Positions 58,634 to 64,000 of a DNA stretch of 64,000 nucleotides are shown piece by piece. This DNA comes from JALYXV01 sp963733505 (GTDB lineage: Bacteria; Actinomycetota; Acidimicrobiia; Acidimicrobiales; Palsa-688), in assembly GCA_963733505.1 (NCBI GenBank), contig CAVTDW010000005.1, positions 62,001-126,000 of the forward strand. The letters are read 5' to 3'. The notes below the pieces were generated by a model. The model was not told the origin of the DNA, did not search any database, and saw nothing but the letters and a program-made list of their open reading frames with translations. A program made the translations under genes and the position numbers. Numbering within the stretch: position 1 is the first letter of the stretch; each line of letters opens with the position of its first letter.

Positions 58634-59308
58634 ATGAGGATGAAACTTCGAAGCACTCGGATACTCGGCCTGGCCCTGAGCATGGTTTTGGTCGGCGCCT
58701 GCAGCGCGGGCGCCAACGGTGCGCCACGGGCGGCGACTGATTCCGACGTTGCCGCCTCCGAGACGCCGGCCGTGGCGGCGGCATCGCCCCTCCGCTCCGA
58801 CGGTTCCACTTCGGTGCTCGAGGATCGGCGCGTCTTCGTCGAAGGGGACTCGCTCACTGTCGGCGTGGCGCCGTTCCTGCCCGCGCTCCTCGCCGCCTCC
58901 GGCTGGAGTGTGACGATGGACGGCGAGATCGGGCGTACCACCGCCGAGGGTATCGGCATCGTCGCCGGGCGACTGTGGGCGGTCGGGGGGACCCTCGTGG
59001 TGGCGCTCGGGACCAACGACCTCCCGGACCCGACGGAGTTCTCGTCGCGTATCGACGAGGTGATGACCTTGGCCGCAGGGCGGCGAGTCATCTGGGTCAC
59101 CATCGCCCGAGCTGGATGGGACGGCCTCGATCGAGCACTGTTTTTGGCCGAGGCACGGTGGCCGGACCTCCACGTCATCGACTGGCGACCGTTCGTCGTC
59201 GCTCGGCCGGCCATACGGGCCGCCGACGGCATCCATCTGACGCTCGAAGGCTACGAGCTGCGAGCCCAGTTCATCGCCTCGGCGATCGAGAGCGTCGCGG
59301 CCGGATAG
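58634..59308 (+). CDS. SGNH/GDSL hydrolase lipoprotein
   Basis: A 224-aa predicted lipoprotein from ATG 58634 (MRMKLRSTRI, lipobox LVGAC with C23), then a Thr/Ala/Ser linker and an SGNH esterase core: RVFVEGDSLTVGVAP (block I, S73), GGTLVVALGTNDLPDP (Asn128 of block III) and AADGIHLTLEGYE (catalytic Asp/His of block V). Likely deacylates or trims cell-envelope polysaccharide or lipid outside the membrane (inference). Confidence 0.88.
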   Translation: MRMKLRSTRILGLALSMVLVGACSAGANGAPRAATDSDVAASETPAVAAASPLRSDGSTSVLEDRRVFVEGDSLTVGVAPFLPALLAASGWSVTMDGEIGRTTAEGIGIVAGRLWAVGGTLVVALGTNDLPDPTEFSSRIDEVMTLAAGRRVIWVTIARAGWDGLDRALFLAEARWPDLHVIDWRPFVVARPAIRAADGIHLTLEGYELRAQFIASAIESVAAG

Positions 59309-59404
59309 GTCGGCCGTCAGGGGAGTCGGTAAGGGCCGCCTAGCGGGCAAGCGGTCGGGGCGCTCGTCGAGCGTCGTCGTGCGCCAGGCGGCATCCTGGG
59401 ACGC

Positions 59405-60232
59405 ATGGAAATGGCCACGGGCGAGCACTTCGATCTCGACGCCTACCTCGAACGGATCGGCTACCGCGGCGGGCGCCGCGCTGACCTGGCGACCCTGCAG
59501 GCGATCGTGGTCGGGCACTGTCGCCACATCGCCTTCGAGAACCTCGATCCGTTCCTCCACCGAACGGTCGGGCTGGACGTGGCCTCGCTCCAGGAAAAGC
59601 TGGTCGGCGGGGGCCGAGGCGGGTACTGCTTCGAGCAGAACCTCCTCTTGTGCCACGCCCTGGCGACCCTCGGCTACCGGACGACCGGGCTGGCGGCACG
59701 GGTCCTGTGGAACCGGCCCCCCGATGCCCCGACGCCGCCCCGAAGCCACATGCTCGTCCGCGTCGAGCTCGACGACGGCCCGTATCTGGTCGACGTGGGC
59801 TTCGGCGGGCTCACGCTCACCGGTGTCCTCAGGCTGGAGCCAGACGTGGAGCAGGAAACGCCGCACGAGCCGTTCCGCCTCCAACCCATCGGCGACGAGT
59901 TCCTGATGCAGGCCAAGGTCGGGGGACAGTGGCAGACGCTCTACCGCTTCGGCCTCGGCGAAGCATTTCTGTCGGACTACTCGGTGACGAGCTGGTACCT
60001 GTGCAACCACCCCGAATCCCCCTTCGCCACCGGCCTCATGGCGGCTCGAGTCGACGAAGAATGCCGGTACGCCCTGCGGGGCCACGACCTCGCCATCCAT
60101 CATCTCGGCGGTGCCAGCGAACATCGAGAACTGGCATCGCCAATCGAGCTCATGCAGACGCTGGAAACTGAGTTCGGTCTGAACCTGGACGCGCTGGGCG
60201 ACCTCGAGGTGTCGCTACGTCGGCTCTGGTGA
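59405..60232 (+). CDS. Arylamine N-acetyltransferase
   Basis: A 275-aa NAT with its catalytic triad visible: RGGYCFEQNLLL (C75), PPRSHMLVRV (H115) and YLVDVGFGG (D130). Also GHCRHIAFENLDPFLHR near the N-terminus. These enzymes acetylate arylamines or hydrazines with acyl-CoA. Start ATG 59405; the in-frame ATG two codons later is possible. Confidence 0.95.
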   Translation: MEMATGEHFDLDAYLERIGYRGGRRADLATLQAIVVGHCRHIAFENLDPFLHRTVGLDVASLQEKLVGGGRGGYCFEQNLLLCHALATLGYRTTGLAARVLWNRPPDAPTPPRSHMLVRVELDDGPYLVDVGFGGLTLTGVLRLEPDVEQETPHEPFRLQPIGDEFLMQAKVGGQWQTLYRFGLGEAFLSDYSVTSWYLCNHPESPFATGLMAARVDEECRYALRGHDLAIHHLGGASEHRELASPIELMQTLETEFGLNLDALGDLEVSLRRLW

Positions 60233-60274
60233 GCGGTCCCGGCGGCCCGCAGGCTGTCCAGCTGGGCGAGCTCG

Positions 60275-61201
60275 TCAGCGGCCAGCGAGATGGGCCCGGA
60301 GCACGTCGTCACCGAAGTCGGCCCCTGGGTCGCGCACGACCGTGTGAACGTGGTTGGCGCCATCTTGGGTGTTGTCGAGTTCGATCAGCAGCCGAGGGCC
60401 GGCGATGCGGTAGTAGTGGCCCGTTCCGGGTTCGGTGGCGCCCGCCCAGGCGAACGTCGCATCGCGAACCTGCGGTCGCCCGACGCCGGGCGGAAAGCGG
60501 TCCAGATACACCTCCACCAGCGCCGTCGCGCATGCCGAGGCGCCGCCGCGCAGCGCCGCCAGCGGCACTCCCTCCCCCAGCCATGAGGTGGCGAGATCCA
60601 GACGGGAAACGTTGCGCGTGACGATGTCATTCGGCGCCTTTTCGGCAATGATCGCCGCCGCGCGCTCCTCGGTTGTCATGGCATGGAGCAGTTCGAAACC
60701 GAGGTCCTCCTCCGGTGCCAGCGGGGCCAGGACGGTACGACCACCGTCTTGCACCCGGGCCGGGTTGGCGCCGAGAAACAGCGGCGTCAGCCGGGCTTCG
60801 CCGCCGCATACGGTGGCGTGGACCGAAACGTGGTGACCTTCGAAGCGCACGCCCCACCGCTGCGTCCCCGGCCGCCCGAAGACGGTTACCCAGTAGTCCC
60901 CGCCGTGGCGGCGGTCGCTGCGGTACCCCTCCAAACGGTCGAGGATCTCGTCGAGGCCCATGATGGCGACCGCCCGGGCGTACGCCGGCAGCGGCAGCAA
61001 GGCGGCCAGCAGGCGATGGGCGGTCTTGGCCTGCCGGCGATCGAGCGTGGAAAGCGGAACTCCGCGCCGGGCCGTCGGCCAGTACGCCCACCGCCGACGA
61101 TCGTCGGTGTCGAAGGCGACGACGGCTTGGCCGGACAGCTCGTCGTCGAGGCTGGCGAGGAAAGCCCGAGCGGCGTCGCCGAAGCTTTCTGCGGCTCCCA
61201 C
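60275..61201 (-). CDS. DUF3500 family protein
   Basis: A 308-aa protein of the DUF3500 family: SGQAVVAFDTDDRRRWAYWP at the N-terminus, GGDYWVTVFGRPGTQRWGVR, FEGHHVSVHATVCGGEARLT, PLFLGANPARV and GTGHYYRIAGPRLLIELDNT. The family has no established biochemistry but keeps several His/Asp residues that suggest a metal-binding enzyme fold. GTG 61201 start. Convergent with the NAT gene across a ~40-bp gap. Confidence 0.88.
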   Translation of the reverse strand: MGAAESFGDAARAFLASLDDELSGQAVVAFDTDDRRRWAYWPTARRGVPLSTLDRRQAKTAHRLLAALLPLPAYARAVAIMGLDEILDRLEGYRSDRRHGGDYWVTVFGRPGTQRWGVRFEGHHVSVHATVCGGEARLTPLFLGANPARVQDGGRTVLAPLAPEEDLGFELLHAMTTEERAAAIIAEKAPNDIVTRNVSRLDLATSWLGEGVPLAALRGGASACATALVEVYLDRFPPGVGRPQVRDATFAWAGATEPGTGHYYRIAGPRLLIELDNTQDGANHVHTVVRDPGADFGDDVLRAHLAGR

Positions 61202-61300
61202 AAGGTGAAGCCTACGAAAGCCGGCGCTTCACGGGGGTCCGTGTCGAACCGGCGGGGTATGGCAGTAGGGTCATCACGAGGCTCTCCACGGGAGGCAGCA

Positions 61301-61645
61301 ATGGGTTTCTTCGACAAGGTCAAGGAACAAGCCGAGAAGGCCAAGGTTCAGGCGCAGGACCTGAAGGGCAAGGTCGGCGAAAAGGTCGACGAGGTGCAGA
61401 GCAAGCGCAAGGCCGACGAACTGCTCGACGACCTAGGACGGTTCCTGTTTGCCGAACGGACCGGCCGAACGCTGCCCGGCGCCGACTCCGAGATCGACCG
61501 GATTGTGCAAGAACTGAAAGCCCTGGAGGACGACGGGACCGAGATTCTCCCATCGACGCCGTCATCCGAAGCCGCCCCGGAACCGGCTGCCGAGCCATCG
61601 CCCGCTCCCGCACCCCCCGCCGCGGCACCCGAAACTCCCGCCTAG
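61301..61645 (+). CDS. Small coiled-coil protein with Pro/Ala tail
   Basis: A 114-aa protein with a GGAGGCAGCA ribosome site. Residues 1-45 are Lys/Glu-rich and predicted helical (FFDKVKEQAEKAKVQAQDLK, GKVGEKVDEVQSK), then a helix ADELLDDLGRFLFAE, IDRIVQELKALED, and a ~40-residue Pro/Ala/Glu tail. The layout resembles small phage-shock or YtxH-like cytoplasmic helical proteins, with no catalytic motif. Function unknown. Confidence 0.6.
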   Translation: MGFFDKVKEQAEKAKVQAQDLKGKVGEKVDEVQSKRKADELLDDLGRFLFAERTGRTLPGADSEIDRIVQELKALEDDGTEILPSTPSSEAAPEPAAEPSPAPAPPAAAPETPA

Positions 61646-61662
61646 CCACCGGCCCCGGCGGT

Positions 61663-61708
61663 CTTCCTAGCACGACATGACCACCCACGGTCATGTAGTG
61701 CTACCAAG
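61663..61708. repeat. Palindromic intergenic repeat, copy 2
   Basis: Same element as at 13646-13694: CTTCCTAGCA(CG)ACATGACC, then GGTCATGTA(G)TGCTACCAAG. The flanks match copy 1 in the same orientation, but the centre ACCCAC is the reverse complement of the copy-1 type centre (GTGGGC/T). It lies after the small coiled-coil gene, before a gene in the same direction. Confidence 0.65.
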
Positions 61709-61831
61709 CCGCGATCAGTGGCGATCGACGATCGGGTTGGCAGGGTTTGACCGCCCCCCCGGCGGGTTATCTCCTTACTGGACGGCTACTCGATGGTTCC
61801 CCGAGACGGTGGCCCTCCAGGGGGAGGATCC

Positions 61832-62533
61832 ATGAGCACCGTTCCACCGTACGAGCGACCTGATCCCGGGTACCGCGATCCCGCCGCTCCGCCCGGTTGG
61901 CGAGGCGATCCCGCTCCCGCTGGCCCGCCGCCGGTGGGTGGCGCGCCGCCCGGTGCCTGGACCCAGCCGCCCCCGGGCTATGCCGCCCCCAACTATCCGG
62001 ACCCCAACTATCCCGACCCCGCCTACCAGCAGCGGCCCGGATGGAACGGCCCGGGCTACCGCCAGCCCCGGGTACGGCGCAGCGGGCCCGGTCTGGCGAC
62101 CGTCGCCCCGGCCCTGTTCGCGTCGCTGATCATCAGCATCGGTGTGATCGTGCTGTTCTTCGGCAACCTGTTCATCGCCTTGGGTGCGCCCCACGGCACA
62201 CCGGGCCGTGACCGCCTGCTGCAGTTCCTGGCGCCCGCCGACCTGGCAACTGCGGCCGCCTTGGTGCTGGCGGTGGCGCTGGTCGTGCTCCAGCGCCAAC
62301 TGCCCGGCGACGCTCCGGTGGTCGGGCCGCGCGGTGGCCGGGTCCGGTCAATCGCCTTGCTGGCGGGTGGCGTGGCCGCGTTCGTGGCCCTGGCCGCGCT
62401 GGTCCGAGGCATCGTCTTTCTCACCGTCCCGCATCAGCCGGGCGCCGTGAAGCTCGGTGACCTCATCGCCGAACTGGCCGTGATGGCCGTCGCCGGTGCC
62501 GCCGCGTGGTGGGCGCTGCGACACCGCTGGTAA
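61832..62533 (+). CDS. Pro/Tyr-rich multi-pass membrane protein
   Basis: A 233-aa protein from ATG 61832 (GGGGGAGGA site). The first ~85 residues are Pro/Tyr/Gly-rich and disordered (YPDPNYPDPAYQQRPG-type repeats), followed by about four transmembrane helices (LFASLIISIGVIVLFFGNLF, LATAAALVLAVALVVLQRQL, IALLAGGVAAFVALAALVRG, LAVMAVAGAAAWWALRHRW). Typical of small actinobacterial envelope proteins of unknown function. Ends 1 bp before the convergent nitrate-reductase gene. Confidence 0.7.
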   Translation: MSTVPPYERPDPGYRDPAAPPGWRGDPAPAGPPPVGGAPPGAWTQPPPGYAAPNYPDPNYPDPAYQQRPGWNGPGYRQPRVRRSGPGLATVAPALFASLIISIGVIVLFFGNLFIALGAPHGTPGRDRLLQFLAPADLATAAALVLAVALVVLQRQLPGDAPVVGPRGGRVRSIALLAGGVAAFVALAALVRGIVFLTVPHQPGAVKLGDLIAELAVMAVAGAAAWWALRHRW

Positions 62534-62534
62534 C

Positions 62535-64000
62535 TCAGCCACAGCGCGCCAGCCGCACCGCGCACTGCTTGTAGTTGGGCTCACGCGAGACGGGATCGAA
62601 CTCGTCGCGCGTGAGCAGATTCACGCAGCGCTCGTCGTAATGGAACGGGACGAATACCTCGCCCTCGCGCACCGTGGCCGTCACCCGCACCGCCAGGTCG
62701 TCGACCGCCCCGCGGGCCGAGCTGACCCGCACCCGATCGCCCGTCGCCACGCGCAGGCGCCGGGCGTCGCTCGGGTTGACCTCGACCCACGCGGCCGGAG
62801 CCATCTCCTCGAGAATCCCCACCCGGCCCGTCTTGGTCCGGGTGTGCCAGTGCTCGACTGTCCGTCCGGTATTGAGGAGGAGGGGAAAATCCTCGCTGGG
62901 TGGTTCCGACATCGCCTGGGGGGAGACGCAGCGCAGCTGGGCCCGGCCCGAGGGGGTACCGAATCGACCGTCGCAATACAGTCGAGCGGTACCGCCCCGC
63001 GGGTGCTCGTCGCCCTCGGGACAGGGCCATTGCACCCCACCGGCGTCGTCGATCCGTTCGTAGGTGATGCCGCTGTAGTCGCACAGCCGCCCCGCCGACA
63101 CCCGGGCCCACTCCGCGAAGGCGTCCTCAGGGCCGCGCCAGCCGGGAAACAACTCCTGGCGCATCTCGAGCCGCTCCGCCAGCGAGAGAAAGATGTCCAG
63201 GTCCGAACGCGCCTCGCCCGGAGGGTCCACGGCGCGCCGCACGAGAGAGACGCGGCGCTCGGAGTTGGTATAGGTCCCCATTTTCTCACCCCAAATCGCT
63301 GCGGGCAGGACGACGTGCGCCTGGGCGGTGGTCGGGGTCTCGAAACCGTCCTGGACGACGAGCAGGTCGAGGCGGGCGAGTGCGGCCTCCAGGCGGCGGC
63401 GGTTGGGAAACGAGACCGGCGGGTTGGTGGCGATGATCCACAGCGCCCGGATCGTCCCGTCGGCGATGCCGTCGATGATGTCGGGGTAGGCCCGGCCCCG
63501 CTCGGTCGGGATGCGTGCCTCGGCCACGCCCCACAAGGCGGCCAGCTCCGACCGGTCGTCGGGGCTGTCGAAGCGCCGGTAGCCGGGCAACGACGAGGTG
63601 CCACCCGCTTCCCGGGTGCCCATGGCGTTGCACTGGCCGGTGATGGAGAACGGCGCTGCCCCGGCCCGGCCGATGTTGCCGGTGATGAGGCACAAGTTGT
63701 TGAGCAGCGTGACCGTCTCGGTCCCCTGAACCGAATGGTTGACGCCCATGGTCCACGCCACGAAGCCCCGCTCGGCCCGGCCGAACGCCCGCGCCGCCCG
63801 GTAGAGCAGCTCGGGAGCAATGCCGCACTCGGCGGCCGCGGTCGCCACGTCGACCGTCGCCAGGTGCGCCACCAGTTCCGGATAGCCGTCGGTGTGGGCG
63901 GTGACGTAGTCGACGTCCACCAGCCCGTCGTCGATGATCACCTTCATGAGGGCGTTGATCAACACGATGTCGCTTCGGGGGCGGATGGCCAGGTGCAGGT
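62535..64000 (-). CDS. Molybdopterin oxidoreductase, assimilatory nitrate reductase-like (partial)
   Basis: The C-terminal ~488 codons of a molybdopterin enzyme; the 5' part lies beyond the right edge (the frame is open to 64000). Visible: LAIRPRSDIVLINALMKVII, GVNHSVQGTETVTLLNNLCL, ITGNIGRAGAAPFSITGQCN, AMGTREAGGTSSLPG, WIIATNPPVSFPN, FETPTTAQAHVVLPAA and the molydop-binding C-terminal domain (LLNTGRTVEHWHTRTKTGRV). The MGTREAGG and TGQ-N-A-M segments are typical of NasA-type assimilatory nitrate reductases; a formate dehydrogenase is less likely. Ends 1 bp from the opposite membrane-protein gene. Confidence 0.88.
   Translation of the reverse strand, partial: LHLAIRPRSDIVLINALMKVIIDDGLVDVDYVTAHTDGYPELVAHLATVDVATAAAECGIAPELLYRAARAFGRAERGFVAWTMGVNHSVQGTETVTLLNNLCLITGNIGRAGAAPFSITGQCNAMGTREAGGTSSLPGYRRFDSPDDRSELAALWGVAEARIPTERGRAYPDIIDGIADGTIRALWIIATNPPVSFPNRRRLEAALARLDLLVVQDGFETPTTAQAHVVLPAAIWGEKMGTYTNSERRVSLVRRAVDPPGEARSDLDIFLSLAERLEMRQELFPGWRGPEDAFAEWARVSAGRLCDYSGITYERIDDAGGVQWPCPEGDEHPRGGTARLYCDGRFGTPSGRAQLRCVSPQAMSEPPSEDFPLLLNTGRTVEHWHTRTKTGRVGILEEMAPAAWVEVNPSDARRLRVATGDRVRVSSARGAVDDLAVRVTATVREGEVFVPFHYDERCVNLLTRDEFDPVSREPNYKQCAVRLARCG

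Overview
The window is GC-rich DNA from an actinobacterium, most likely an uncultured Acidimicrobiia-type lithoautotroph or mixotroph. That placement is inferred from gene content: high GC, many GTG starts, red-type RuBisCO with CbbX, a group 1h/5-like [NiFe]-hydrogenase accessory set, BTAD/SARP and LAL regulators, DUF3097 and a LLM flavin oxidoreductase. No rRNA is present, so the taxonomy is an inference.

Layout. 0-6.8 kb: the distal part of a hydrogenase operon, with Nfu-like protein, DUF5947, a frameshifted DUF6084, an unknown 552-aa protein, the maturation endopeptidase, two tiny DUF6893-like proteins, HypC, HypD and small glycine-rich proteins. The structural subunits probably lie just left of the window. 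6.8-11.7 kb: cbbL-cbbS-cbbX behind a leader with a strong hairpin, then a PadR regulator and a YceI-like protein that look like one gene split by a frameshift. 11.5-17.9 kb: regulators (rhomboid/TetR, DUF2007-like, a PAS-only protein, a CbbR-like LysR regulator, a GAF sensor kinase with a NarL-type response regulator). 17.9-20.2 kb: Calvin-cycle genes again, with a truncated ribulose-phosphate epimerase, phosphoribulokinase, class I aldolase and a good terminator. 20.3-31.6 kb: hydrogenase maturation again (hypF with two frameshifts, a SIS-HypC fusion, a SIS protein, hypE, later hypA and hypB). Between hypE and hypA sit eight small single-pass membrane proteins, several built of heptad repeats, which I do not recognise and consider the best candidate for an undescribed system.

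31.6-34 kb is a decayed region around a tRNA-Val(CAC), with fragments of a DyP-type peroxidase, BTAD regulators and an OmpR-type winged helix. 34-42.6 kb holds a LAL-type LuxR regulator and a large secreted repeat protein with 267-bp tandem repeats. 42.6-49.2 kb: a decayed gene between inverted repeats, then a peptide-type ABC importer (binding protein, two permeases, fused double ATPase). 49.7-64 kb is mostly ordinary accessory and housekeeping content: HTH protein, secreted phosphodiesterase, BTAD regulator, DUF3097, MOSC, LLM oxidoreductase, alpha/beta hydrolase, YceI protein, SGNH lipoprotein, arylamine N-acetyltransferase, DUF3500, small membrane proteins, and the 3' part of a molybdopterin nitrate reductase running off the right edge.

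How the parts fit: H2 oxidation by the hydrogenase would supply electrons and ATP, the Hyp proteins (A, B, C, D, E, F) build its NiFe(CN)2CO centre, and RuBisCO, phosphoribulokinase and aldolase fix CO2. LysR, PadR, PAS and GAF/NarL regulators between these blocks probably tune them. Several frameshifts hit genes expected to be needed (hypF, DUF6084, PadR/YceI, repeat protein). At least those in the repeat protein look like assembly errors, so 'pseudogene' calls here should be read with care.
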